Of a DNA stretch of 64,000 bases, positions 16,974 through 25,403 are shown piece after piece (within the stretch, counting starts at the first letter, position 1; every line of letters begins with the position of its first letter). The translations under genes were made by a program, and so were the position numbers. This DNA comes from Actinacidiphila fildesensis (GTDB lineage: Bacteria; Actinomycetota; Actinomycetes; Streptomycetales; Streptomycetaceae), in assembly GCF_042652185.1 (NCBI RefSeq), contig NZ_JBHSIX010000004.1. One strand, written 5' to 3'. The notes beneath the pieces are model-generated. The model saw only the letters and a list, made by a program, of their open reading frames with translations. It was not told where the DNA came from and made no database searches.

Positions 16974-18437
16974 ATGCGGCACGCACACACCGTCGAGACC
17001 GTACGGGCGGCGGAGCGCGCTCTTATGGCGCGGTTGCCCGAGGGGGCGCTCATGCAGCGGGCGGCCGCCGGGCTGGCGGCTGCCTGTGCCGGGCTGCTCG
17101 GGCGGGTGTACGGCGCCCGTGTCGTTCTGCTCGTCGGCAGCGGTGACAACGGGGGCGACGCGCTGTACGCGGGGGCCAGGCTCGCGCGGCGCGGCGCCGC
17201 CGTCACCGCTGTGCTGCTCGCGCCGGACCGTACGCACGGCGGCGGGCTGGCGGACCTGCGGGCCGCGGGCGGGCGTACGGTGACCGCCGACGCGGCGCTG
17301 CCGCTGATCGGCCGCGCCGACCTCGTCCTGGACGGGATCGTCGGCATCGGCGGGAAGGGCGGTCTGCGGCCGGCGGCCGTGCCGCTCGCGCGGGCCGCGC
17401 GCGACTCCCGCGCCACGGTCGTCGCCGTGGACCTGCCGAGCGGTGTCGATGCCGACACCGGTGAGGTCACCGGCCCGGTCGTGCACGCCGATGTCACCGT
17501 CACCTTCGGCACCTACAAGCCGGGCCTGCTGATCGACCCGGCCGCCGGTCACGTCGGAGCCCCGCGCCTGATCGACATCGGCCTCGGCCCCGGTCTGCCG
17601 GCCCCGGCGCTCGAAGCCCTGCAGTTCGCGGAGGTCGCCGCGCTGCTGCCGGTGCCGGCCACCGAGAGCGACAAGTACCGGCGCGGTGTCGTCGGCGTGG
17701 TCGCCGGGTCCGACCGCTACCCGGGCGCGGCCGTCCTCGCGGTGGCGGGCGCGCTGCGCGGCGGCGCGGGCGCCGTGCGGTACGCCGGGCACGGAGGGGA
17801 GGCCGTGCTGGCCCGCTTCCCCGAGACGCTCGTCACGACCGGCCCGCCGTCCGAAGCGGGTCGCGTCCAGGCGTGGGTGGTCGGTCCTGGTCTCGGCGAC
17901 GGTACGGAGGCGCGGCGGTCGGTCGACGACGTCCTCGCGTCCGGGGTGCCCGTCCTCGTCGACGCGGACGGGCTGCGTCTGATCACCCGCGAGCAGGTCA
18001 GGGCGCGCACCGCGGCCACCGTCCTCACCCCGCACGCGGGGGAGGCGGCGGCGCTGCTGGGGCGGTCCCGGGAGGAGGTCGAGGCGGCCCGGCTGGCGTC
18101 CGTGCGGGAGCTCGCCGAGCAGTACGGCGCCACGGTGCTCCTCAAGGGCTCGACGACGCTGGTGGCCGACCCCGACCGGGCCGTACCGGTGCGGGTCAAC
18201 CCGACCGGCACGTCGTGGCTCGCCACCGCGGGCAGCGGCGACGTCCTGTCCGGCCTCACCGGCTCCCTGCTGGCCGCCGGCCTCGCCCCCCGCGACGCCG
18301 CGTCCGTCGGCGCCCACCTCCACGGCCTGGCCGCCCGGCTGGCCTCCGGCTCCGCCGCCGGTGTCGGCGCGCCCGTCTCGGCCCAGGACATCGCGGCCAC
18401 CCTTCCGGCCGCGTGGCGTCAGGTGACGGGCGGCTGA
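16974..18437 (+). CDS. nnrD: Bifunctional NAD(P)H-hydrate repair enzyme
   Basis: Repairs damaged hydrated NADH and NADPH. 487 residues. The N-terminal YjeF epimerase domain (about 1-210) contains GSGDNGGDALYAGARLA and VAVDLPSGVDADTG; the C-terminal ADP-dependent dehydratase domain (about 225-485) contains VVAGSDRYPGAAVL, TPHAGEAAALLG and NPTGTSWLATAGSGDVLSG. GAGAGGA lies before the ATG. It lies 37 bp after acpS and reads on towards alr. Confidence 0.94.
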   Translation: MRHAHTVETVRAAERALMARLPEGALMQRAAAGLAAACAGLLGRVYGARVVLLVGSGDNGGDALYAGARLARRGAAVTAVLLAPDRTHGGGLADLRAAGGRTVTADAALPLIGRADLVLDGIVGIGGKGGLRPAAVPLARAARDSRATVVAVDLPSGVDADTGEVTGPVVHADVTVTFGTYKPGLLIDPAAGHVGAPRLIDIGLGPGLPAPALEALQFAEVAALLPVPATESDKYRRGVVGVVAGSDRYPGAAVLAVAGALRGGAGAVRYAGHGGEAVLARFPETLVTTGPPSEAGRVQAWVVGPGLGDGTEARRSVDDVLASGVPVLVDADGLRLITREQVRARTAATVLTPHAGEAAALLGRSREEVEAARLASVRELAEQYGATVLLKGSTTLVADPDRAVPVRVNPTGTSWLATAGSGDVLSGLTGSLLAAGLAPRDAASVGAHLHGLAARLASGSAAGVGAPVSAQDIAATLPAAWRQVTGG

Positions 18438-18540
18438 ACCCCGTCCTCGCGCCGGAGGACGGCCTGGTTGCGGGCCCGTTCCGCCGGTCGCGCGGGGCGG
18501 AGGCGCGGGGCGGAGCCACAGGCCTGAGAGACTGGGCTCG

Positions 18541-19698
18541 ATGGACAACACTGCGATGCGTGCCTGGGCGGAGATCGATCTGACCGCGCTCCGGGCGAAT
18601 GTGACGGCGCTGCGGGCCTGTGCCCCCGGCGCCGGGCTGATGGCCGTGGTCAAGGCGGACGCCTACGGGCACGGCATGGTGCCGTGCGCGCGGGCCGCGC
18701 TGGAGGCCGGGGCGACCTGGCTCGGCACCGCCACGCCCGAGGAGGCGCTGGCGTTGCGCGCGGCCGGGGTGGGCGGCCGGCTGCTGTGCTGGCTGTGGAC
18801 GCCCGGCGGCCCGTGGCGCGCCGCGGTCGAGGCCGACATCGATGTGACGGTGAGCGCCCTGTGGGCGCTGCGCGAGGTGTGCGCGGCGGCCCGCGAGGCG
18901 GGCCGCACGGCCAGGGTGCAGCTGAAGGCGGACACCGGCCTGGGCCGCAACGGCTGCCAGCCGGCCGACTGGCCGGAGCTGACCGCCGCGGCGCGGGCGG
19001 CCGAGACCGACGGGCTGATCAAGGTCACCGGCATCTGGTCGCACTTCTCGTGCGCCGACGAGCCGGGCCATCCGTCGATCGCCGCCGAGCTGGCGGCCTT
19101 CCACACCGCCCTGGCGGGCGCGGCGGCCGCCGGCCTCGACCCCGAGGTGCGGCACATGGCGAACTCGCCGGGCACCCTGACCCTTCCGGAGTCGCACTTC
19201 GACCTGGTGCGCCCCGGCGTCGCGATGTACGGGATCTCGCCGGTGCCGCAGGTCGGCGGCCCCGCCGACTTCGGGCTGCGGCCGGTGATGACGCTGGCCG
19301 CGCGGCTGGCGTCGGTGAAGCGGGTGCCGGGCGGGCACGGGGTCAGCTACGGCCATCACTACATCACCCCGGGTGAGACGACCCTGGCGCTCGTCCCGCT
19401 GGGCTACGCGGACGGCGTCCCCCGGCACGCTTCGGGCTCGGGGCCCGCCCTGGTCGCCGGGAAGTGGCGGACGGTCGCCGGCCGGGTCGCGATGGACCAG
19501 TTCGTCGTCGACCTCGGGGGCGACGCGGCCCAACCGGGCGACGAGGCAGTACTGTTCGGGCCGGGTGACCGGGGCGAGCCGACCGCGGAGGACTGGGCGC
19601 TGGCCGCGGGCACCATCGCCTACGAGATCGTCACGCGGATCGGGACCCGGGTGCCGCGCGTCTATGTCGACAACGGGAGACGCGTACCAGGGGAGTAG
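18541..19698 (+). CDS. alr: Alanine racemase
   Basis: PLP enzyme making D-alanine for peptidoglycan. 385 residues. The PLP lysine is K38 in AVVKADAYGHG; the second catalytic base is the tyrosine in GVSYGHHYITPGET, and the PLP-phosphate site RPGVAMYGI is present. Start at MDNTAMRAWAEIDL. The SD sequence is weak. The next gene follows 11 bp later, so the two are probably co-transcribed. Confidence 0.95.
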   Translation: MDNTAMRAWAEIDLTALRANVTALRACAPGAGLMAVVKADAYGHGMVPCARAALEAGATWLGTATPEEALALRAAGVGGRLLCWLWTPGGPWRAAVEADIDVTVSALWALREVCAAAREAGRTARVQLKADTGLGRNGCQPADWPELTAAARAAETDGLIKVTGIWSHFSCADEPGHPSIAAELAAFHTALAGAAAAGLDPEVRHMANSPGTLTLPESHFDLVRPGVAMYGISPVPQVGGPADFGLRPVMTLAARLASVKRVPGGHGVSYGHHYITPGETTLALVPLGYADGVPRHASGSGPALVAGKWRTVAGRVAMDQFVVDLGGDAAQPGDEAVLFGPGDRGEPTAEDWALAAGTIAYEIVTRIGTRVPRVYVDNGRRVPGE

Positions 19699-19708
19699 CG
19701 GGAACACG

Positions 19709-20941
19709 ATGACCATGGACAGCGGAGCGAAGTGGGAGCGGGCCGGCAAGAGCGCCGGCTTCGTCGGTGCGGCGATCGGCGTGGTGGCGGCGGGCGCCGC
19801 CGCTGGCGTCGCGCTGGAGCGGCTCACGGTCGGCCGGGGCATCCGCAGGAAGGCGCGGCTCGCGCTGGACGCGGCCGGGCCGTACGGAGCGTTGCGCGGC
19901 ACACCGGGTTCGGTGGCCGCGGAGGACGGCACCGAGCTGTACTACGAGGTCGAGGACGTCGTGGAGCAGCCGGTGGCGGTGCCGCGGCGCGGCTGGACGG
20001 GCCTCTTCAAGCGGGGCGGCGGGGCCGAGCCGCAGCCGCTCACCGTCGTCTTCTGCCATGGCTACTGCCTCAACCAGGACGCCTGGCACTTCCAGCGCGC
20101 GGCCCTGCGCGGCAGCGTCCGGGCCGTCTACTGGGACCAGCGCAGCCACGGGCGCTCCGAGCGCGGCCGGGACCAGCTCGCGGGTGAGCCCGCCACGATC
20201 GACCAGCTCGGCCGCGACCTCAAGGCGGTGCTGGACGCCGCCGCGCCGAACGGCCCGCTGGTGCTCGTCGGGCACTCGATGGGCGGCATGACGATCATGG
20301 CGCTGGCCGACCAGTTCCCCGATCTGGTGACGGAACGGGTGGCCGGGGTCGCCTTCATCGGCACGTCAGCGGGGAAGCTGGCGGCGATGACGATGGGGCT
20401 GCCGGCCGCCGGGGCACGGGCGTTCCGGGCGCTGGCGCCCGGCGTGCTGCGGATCCTCGGCACGCAGGTGGATCTGGTGGAACGCGGGCGGCGGGCCACC
20501 GCGGACCTCTTCGCGGGCATCGTGAAGCGGTACTCGTTCGCCTCGGACGTCGACGCGTCGGTGGGCCGGTTCGCCGAGCGGCTGATCGAGGGGACGCCGA
20601 TCGACGTCGTCGCCGAGTTCTACCCGGCGTTCATCCAGCACGAGAAGGCGGACGCGCTGGCCGTCCTGGACGGCAAGCCCGCGCTCGTACTGGCCGGGGA
20701 CAAGGACCTGCTCACCCCGAGCGACCACAGCGCCGACATCGCGGAGCGGCTGCCGGCCGCGGAACTGGTGATCGTCGAGAACGCCGGTCACCTGGTGATG
20801 CTGGAGTACCCGGAACTGGTGAACGCCCATCTGGCCGCCCTGCTGGCCCGCGCGGCGGACGCCGTCCAGGCCCCGCTGCCGCAGACGGTCAGAGAACTGG
20901 GGCTCTCTCAAGAGGTGCAGCAGGCGGCACAGGAGGCATAG
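19709..20941 (+). CDS. Membrane-anchored alpha/beta hydrolase
   Basis: 410 residues. A hydrophobic segment at about 16-36 (GFVGAAIGVVAAGAAAGVAL) probably anchors the protein. The alpha/beta-hydrolase domain follows: FCHGYCLNQDAW as oxyanion loop, nucleophile S190 in GHSMGG, a catalytic Asp candidate in LAGDKDLLTPSDH and the His in ENAGHLVMLE. The substrate cannot be told. It follows alr closely, as in other streptomycetes from memory. An ATG two codons in is an alternative start. Confidence 0.85.
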   Translation: MTMDSGAKWERAGKSAGFVGAAIGVVAAGAAAGVALERLTVGRGIRRKARLALDAAGPYGALRGTPGSVAAEDGTELYYEVEDVVEQPVAVPRRGWTGLFKRGGGAEPQPLTVVFCHGYCLNQDAWHFQRAALRGSVRAVYWDQRSHGRSERGRDQLAGEPATIDQLGRDLKAVLDAAAPNGPLVLVGHSMGGMTIMALADQFPDLVTERVAGVAFIGTSAGKLAAMTMGLPAAGARAFRALAPGVLRILGTQVDLVERGRRATADLFAGIVKRYSFASDVDASVGRFAERLIEGTPIDVVAEFYPAFIQHEKADALAVLDGKPALVLAGDKDLLTPSDHSADIAERLPAAELVIVENAGHLVMLEYPELVNAHLAALLARAADAVQAPLPQTVRELGLSQEVQQAAQEA

Positions 20942-21008
20942 GGCCTGGCCGGCCGATCACGAGCGGCCCTTTCGCCGCCTGGCACGGCCCCTCGCGGCGT
21001 TGCCGAAA

Positions 21009-21036
21009 CACCTGAATACAGACCGGTATGCAGGTG
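21009..21036. promoter_or_regulatory. Operator-like dyad upstream of tsaE
   Basis: CACCTG-N-ATAC-N6-GTAT-N-CAGGTG: twenty of 28 bases form perfect inverted symmetry, in a 195-bp gap that is less G+C-rich than its surroundings. The form is that of a TetR-type repressor site. It lies 100 bp before the tsaE start. No repressor gene of that type is in the window. Confidence 0.5.
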
Positions 21037-21136
21037 CTCCGGCGCCTTGCGAGGCACCGCACCAGACGACGCCTTGCCCGCCCATGATCGGCCGGCCAGG
21101 CCCTCGCCTCCGCCACGCCGCGTAGCATTCGCGGAC

Positions 21137-21718
21137 ATGGAACCGCTGCACGGTCAGCACACCGCTGACGACCCCGTATCCGTCCGTCTCACGGTCAGGA
21201 CCCCCGACCGTATGCGGGAGTTGGGCCGGGCTCTCGCCGGTCTGCTGCTCCCCGGTGACCTGGTGCTGCTCAGTGGCGAACTGGGCGCGGGCAAGACGAC
21301 GCTGACCCGCGGCCTGGGGGAGGGCCTCGGGGTGCGGGGGGCGGTGACCTCGCCGACCTTCGTGATCGCCCGGGTGCATCCGTCGCTCAGCGGCGGGCCC
21401 GCCCTGGTGCACGTGGACGCGTACCGGTTGGGCGGCGGGCTCGACGAGATGGAGGACCTGGACCTCGACGTCTCGCTGCCGGAATCGGTGGTGGTCGTCG
21501 AATGGGGCGAGGGCAAGGTCGAGGAGCTGTCCGAGGCCCGGCTGCAGGTCGTCATCTCCCGGACGCTCGGCACGGCCGGGCAGCACGACGCCGGCGCTGA
21601 CGCGGATCCCGGCGCCGACGTCGACGCCGAGAGCGATGTCGACGACGTGCGCGAGGTGACCGTCACCGGTATCGGCCGACGCTGGGTCAACCAGGACCTT
21701 TCACCGCTCGGGGCCTAG
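21137..21718 (+). CDS. tsaE: tRNA t6A modification ATPase TsaE
   Basis: Small ATPase that activates the TsaB-TsaD complex making N6-threonylcarbamoyladenosine in tRNA. 193 residues from ATG 21137. The P-loop is SGELGAGKTTLTRGL (lysine 53), with SPTFVIARVH, HVDAYRL and VVVVEWGEG. An acidic insert (about residues 150-175: GADADPGADVDAES) interrupts the C-terminal part and is longer than in most homologues. The frame stays open for 30 codons upstream without family similarity. Confidence 0.92.
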   Translation: MEPLHGQHTADDPVSVRLTVRTPDRMRELGRALAGLLLPGDLVLLSGELGAGKTTLTRGLGEGLGVRGAVTSPTFVIARVHPSLSGGPALVHVDAYRLGGGLDEMEDLDLDVSLPESVVVVEWGEGKVEELSEARLQVVISRTLGTAGQHDAGADADPGADVDAESDVDDVREVTVTGIGRRWVNQDLSPLGA

Positions 21719-21837
21719 CCCGGCGGGGAGGCGTTCCGACAGCGTGTCGGGAAGATGTTGCGCGCGGGTGGCCCGGCGTGGTCGCATGGGAGTGCAGATG
21801 TTGGTCGAGGCTGCCTACATTCCCTCAGGAGGCACGC

Positions 21838-22041
21838 ATGCCGGCTCATGGCACTTCGGACGCGCCGAAGCCCGCCGCAGTCCCCGCGGTCCCGGCTGCC
21901 CCCGTGGTCCCCGGAGTTCCCACCGGTCCCGCGATCCCCGCACTGCCGTCGATGAGCGAGCTGCTGGCCGCGGGTGCGGCGGCGACGGCTGTGTCCACCC
22001 CGCCCGACGAGAACGACGGGGAACGCCGCGACGCGGCGTAA
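21838..22041 (+). CDS. Small Pro/Ala-rich protein, unknown
   Basis: 67 residues, MPAHGTSDAPKPAAVPAVPA and onward: repeated Pro-Ala-Val-Pro units to about residue 38, then a short helical stretch (SMSELLAAGAAATAV) and an acidic end. AGGAGG ends 5 bp before the ATG, an unusually perfect ribosome binding site, which is the main reason to believe it. It lies between tsaE and the divergent gene pair. No function can be proposed. Confidence 0.6.
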   Translation: MPAHGTSDAPKPAAVPAVPAAPVVPGVPTGPAIPALPSMSELLAAGAAATAVSTPPDENDGERRDAA

Positions 22042-22093
22042 CAGCCGGCCGCCCTTCACTCGAACGGTGGAATTCGCGTCCTTGAGCGCTTGA

Positions 22094-22651
22094 TCAGCGG
22101 ACGACGACGATCTTGGTGTCGATCACCGCGAGCTTCCACAGCTCGTCACCGTCGGCGGGCGTCTCACGGATACCGCCGGTCTTCTTCTGCGGGTCCGGGC
22201 TGGGCATCGAGGCGTCCACCGCCGCGCTGAAGCCGATGACGGTGGCGCCGACGGTCGCGAACCGCACGACGTGCTCGATCGCGATCCCGTCACCGCCGGT
22301 GCCGCGCGCGGTGCGCGAGGTGACCTTGTAGCGGCCGGGGGCCGGATCGACGCTGCCCGGCGCGACGACGTAGGTGCGCACCACCTTGTTGGCGCCGTTC
22401 ACCAGCCAGACCCGCTTGGCCGCCAGCCCGTAGACCACGCGCTTGCCGCTGCCGGTGTTCGCGGGCAGCACCGGCACCTGGGTGACCGGCGGCACCTTGG
22501 CCGTGGGCGCGGTGGCGGCCGGGCTCGAGGGGCGGGCCGTCACGGGGTGGTCCGCCGCGGAACCGGAGGCCTGGACGGCCAGTACGGCGATGACGGCGAG
22601 CGCGGCAGCGGTGAGGCCTGTCACGAGGGTCCCCGACCCGATCCTTGGCAC
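22094..22651 (-). CDS. Secreted L,D-transpeptidase-like protein lacking catalytic residues
   Basis: 185 residues with a signal peptide or anchor at about 8-28 and a Pro/Ala/Thr linker. Residues 69-185 resemble a YkuD fold: RVVYGLAAKRVWLVNGANKV and PGRYKVTSRT at the start, and TGGIRETPADGDELWKLA then IDTKIVVV at the end. That last part aligns with the active-site motif SHGCIR..., but the catalytic Cys is Gly160 and the preceding Ser/His are absent. It is therefore probably a non-catalytic cell-wall-binding relative. Divergent from tsaB. Confidence 0.65.
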   Translation of the reverse strand: MPRIGSGTLVTGLTAAALAVIAVLAVQASGSAADHPVTARPSSPAATAPTAKVPPVTQVPVLPANTGSGKRVVYGLAAKRVWLVNGANKVVRTYVVAPGSVDPAPGRYKVTSRTARGTGGDGIAIEHVVRFATVGATVIGFSAAVDASMPSPDPQKKTGGIRETPADGDELWKLAVIDTKIVVVR

Positions 22652-22836
22652 GGTTGGTTCGCTCCTCCGGAGGGGTTTGCGGGCTGTGGTCGACGTTAGC
22701 AGCCGGGGCCCGCCCGATGACCGCGCGAGCGGGCGCCGGGCGGCCGGGTGTTGTGCCCGGTGTGGCGGCCTGGGCCACCGCCCCCACCGCCACCGCGGCC
22801 GACCCGGGGGATGGGGCGGGGCCGTAGGGTGTCACC

Positions 22837-23499
22837 GTGCTTCTGCTTGCTTTTGACACCGCTACGCCCGCTGTGACCGCCGCGCTCCACGACGGCGGGC
22901 GGGTGCTCGCCGAATCGACGGTCGTCGACGCCCGGCGGCACGGAGAACTCCTCATGCCGGCCGTCGACCGGGTGCTGGGCGAGGCCGGGGCGGCGATCGG
23001 CGATGTGACCGGCATCGTCGTCGGGACCGGCCCCGGGCCGTACACGGGGCTGCGGGTCGGCCTGGTGACCGCCGCCGCGTTCGGCGACGCGCTCGGGGTG
23101 CCGGTGCACGGCATCTGCACCCTGGACGGGATCGCGTACGCGGCCGGTCTGGCCGGCGTCGAGGGCCCCTTCGTGGTGGCCACCGACGCCCGCCGCAAAG
23201 AGGTCTACTGGGCCCGCTACGACAGCCCCCGCGAGCCTGTGACCGAGCCCGCCGTCGACCGTCCCGCCGATATCGCGCAGGCGGTCGCGGGGCTGCCCGC
23301 CGTCGGCGCCGGGGCCGCGCTGTACCCGGAGGTCTTCACGGACGTACGGGCGCCTGAGCACCAGTCCGCCGGCGCGCTGGCCGCGCTCGGTGCCCTGCGG
23401 CTCGCGGAGGGCGCGGAGTTCGCGCCCCCGCTGCCGCTGTACCTGCGGCGGCCCGACGCGCAGGTGCCGGCCGGCTACAAGGCGGTCCTGCCCAAGTGA
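22837..23499 (+). CDS. tsaB: tRNA t6A modification protein TsaB
   Basis: Scaffold partner of TsaD in threonylcarbamoylation of tRNA A37. 220 residues from GTG. The ASKHA-type N-terminus LLAFDTATPAVTAAL and the signature GTGPGPYTGLRVGL are clear; the metal-binding His pair of TsaD is absent, as expected for TsaB. The TGA overlaps the rimI GTG (GTGA). Confidence 0.95.
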   Translation: MLLLAFDTATPAVTAALHDGGRVLAESTVVDARRHGELLMPAVDRVLGEAGAAIGDVTGIVVGTGPGPYTGLRVGLVTAAAFGDALGVPVHGICTLDGIAYAAGLAGVEGPFVVATDARRKEVYWARYDSPREPVTEPAVDRPADIAQAVAGLPAVGAGAALYPEVFTDVRAPEHQSAGALAALGALRLAEGAEFAPPLPLYLRRPDAQVPAGYKAVLPK

Positions 23500-24032
23500 C
23501 GGTGACACTGCGCGAGATGCGCTGGTGGGACCTGGACCGGGTGATGGAGCTGGAACTGGAGCTCTTCCCCGAGGACGCCTGGTCGCGCGGCATGTTCTGG
23601 TCCGAGCTGGCCGACGCGCGGCACCCGCTGGCCACCAGGCACTACATCGTGGCCGAGGACGTCGCTGAAGACGTCGCCGAGGACGCTGCCGCCGTCACCG
23701 GCGGTGGGGGCCGGCTGGTCGGCTACGCGGGACTCGCGGCGATCGCCGGGACCGGCGACGTGCAGACCATCGCCGCCGCCCGCGACCAGTGGGGCACCGG
23801 CCTGGGCGCCCGGCTGCTCGCCGACCTGATGCACCAGGCCACGGCCTTCGAGTGCCACGAGGTGCTGCTCGAGGTCCGGGTCGACAACCTCCGCGCCCAA
23901 CGGCTCTACGAGCGCTTCGGCTTCGAGCCGATCGGCTTCCGCAAGGGTTACTACCAACCGGGCAACGTCGACGCCCTCGTGATGCGTATGACCGAACCCT
24001 CCTCCGTACAAGGAACCACTACTGATGGCTGA
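23496..24032 (+). CDS. rimI: Ribosomal-protein-alanine N-acetyltransferase
   Basis: GNAT-fold acetyltransferase; RimI acetylates the N-terminus of S18 and possibly other proteins. 178 residues from a GTG that overlaps the tsaB stop. Motif A is QTIAAARDQWGTGLGARLLADL, followed by LLEVRVDNLRAQRLYERFGF and RKGYYQPGNVDALVM. Residues 52-63 consist of VAED three times in a row, a small repeat insert in the loop before the core beta strand. The end overlaps the tsaD start by 8 bp. Confidence 0.93.
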   Translation: MTVTLREMRWWDLDRVMELELELFPEDAWSRGMFWSELADARHPLATRHYIVAEDVAEDVAEDAAAVTGGGGRLVGYAGLAAIAGTGDVQTIAAARDQWGTGLGARLLADLMHQATAFECHEVLLEVRVDNLRAQRLYERFGFEPIGFRKGYYQPGNVDALVMRMTEPSSVQGTTTDG

Positions 24033-25143
24033 CGAGCCGCTTGTCCTCGGCATCGAGACCTCCTGCGACGAGACCGGTGTCGGCATCGTCCGGGGGCACA
24101 CCCTGCTCGCCGACGCGGTGGCGTCCAGCGTCGACGACCACGCGCGCTACGGCGGCGTGGTGCCCGAGATCGCCAGCCGGGCGCATCTGGAGGCGATGGT
24201 CCCCACGATCCAGCGCGCCCTGAAGGAGGCGGGGGTCGCCGCGAGCGACCTCGACGGCATCGCCGTCACCGCGGGCCCCGGGCTCGCGGGCGCGCTGCTG
24301 GTGGGCGTGAGCGCCGCCAAGGCGTACGCCTACGCGCTCGGCAAGCCGCTCTACGGCGTCAACCACCTCGCGTCGCACATCTGCGTGGACCAGCTGGAGC
24401 ACGGCGCGCTGCCCGAGCCGACGATGGCGCTGCTGGTCTCCGGCGGGCACTCGTCGCTGCTGCTCGCCCCGGACATCACCAGTGATGTGCGGCCGCTGGG
24501 CTCGACGATCGACGACGCGGCGGGCGAGGCGTTCGACAAGGTCGCCCGGGTGCTGGGCCTCGGCTTCCCCGGCGGCCCGGCCGTCGACCGGCACGCCCGC
24601 GACGGCGACCCGAAGGCCATCAGGTTCCCGCGCGGCCTGACCGGCCCGCGCGACGCGCCGTACGACTTCTCGTTCTCCGGCCTGAAGACGGCCGTCGCGC
24701 GCTGGGTCGAGGCGCAGCGCCGGGACGGCTTGGACGTGCCGGTGGCGGATGTCGCCGCGTCCTTCCAGGAGGCCGTGGTGGACGTGCTGACCCGTAAGGC
24801 GATCCGGGCCTGCAAGGAGCACGGCGTGGACCACCTGATGATCGGCGGCGGGGTCGCGGCGAACTCACGGCTGCGGTCTCTGGCACTGGAGCGCTGCGAG
24901 GACGCTGGCATCGTGCTGCGGGTGCCGCGCCGGGCACTGTGCACGGACAACGGCGCCATGGTCGCGGCGCTCGGCGCGGAGATGGTGGCGCGCAACCGGC
25001 CGTCCTCGACCTGGGACCTGCCGGCCGACTCCTCCCTGCCCGTCACCGAGGTCTCCGTACCGGGCCACTCGCACCCGCACCCGGAGGAGCACACCCACTC
25101 GCACGACCATGTGCACGAGCTGAGCAAGGACAACCTGTACTGA
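24025..25143 (+). CDS. tsaD: tRNA N6-threonylcarbamoyladenosine transferase TsaD
   Basis: Catalytic subunit that transfers the threonylcarbamoyl group to A37 of ANN-reading tRNAs. 372 residues. LGIETSCDETGVGIV opens the ASKHA fold; the metal ligands are H114 and H118 in NHLASHIC; SGGHSSLLL and GGGVAANSRLR follow. The last 26 residues (after VTEVSVP) hold eight histidines in HSHPHPEEHTHSHDHVH, beyond the usual end of the enzyme. The ATG overlaps the rimI end and the TGA overlaps the next start. Confidence 0.96.
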   Translation: MADEPLVLGIETSCDETGVGIVRGHTLLADAVASSVDDHARYGGVVPEIASRAHLEAMVPTIQRALKEAGVAASDLDGIAVTAGPGLAGALLVGVSAAKAYAYALGKPLYGVNHLASHICVDQLEHGALPEPTMALLVSGGHSSLLLAPDITSDVRPLGSTIDDAAGEAFDKVARVLGLGFPGGPAVDRHARDGDPKAIRFPRGLTGPRDAPYDFSFSGLKTAVARWVEAQRRDGLDVPVADVAASFQEAVVDVLTRKAIRACKEHGVDHLMIGGGVAANSRLRSLALERCEDAGIVLRVPRRALCTDNGAMVAALGAEMVARNRPSSTWDLPADSSLPVTEVSVPGHSHPHPEEHTHSHDHVHELSKDNLY

Positions 25144-25394
25144 TGACCGTCGCCCTGATGTGGGAGGCGCGGGCCGCCGAGGGGCGCGGTGCCGAGCTGC
25201 TGGAATGGGTCCGCGCCCAGGAGCTGGCACCGGCCCCGCTGCGCCGCGAGCACTTCTCCGCACCTGGTGACCGGGTGCTCGTCATCACCTGGTGGGACGC
25301 GCCCTACGAGGCCGAGTTGCCCGAGCTGGCGGAACCCCCGGCCGCTTTTCTGCATCGTTCAGTACACAGATGGCGTTTTGAACGAACAGCATAG
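25143..25394 (+). CDS. Small conserved-looking protein, possibly ABM-like
   Basis: 83 residues, MTVALMWEARAAEGRGAELL with an ending HRSVHRWRFERTA. The ATG shares its A with the tsaD TGA, so it is the fourth member of a translationally coupled set tsaB-rimI-tsaD. Size and pattern (two beta strands flanking an amphipathic helix, VLVITWWDAPYEAELPEL) recall antibiotic-biosynthesis-monooxygenase-like dimeric barrels, but this is a guess and no catalytic residue can be named. Confidence 0.65.
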   Translation: MTVALMWEARAAEGRGAELLEWVRAQELAPAPLRREHFSAPGDRVLVITWWDAPYEAELPELAEPPAAFLHRSVHRWRFERTA

Positions 25395-25403
25395 GGTTCA
25401 CAT

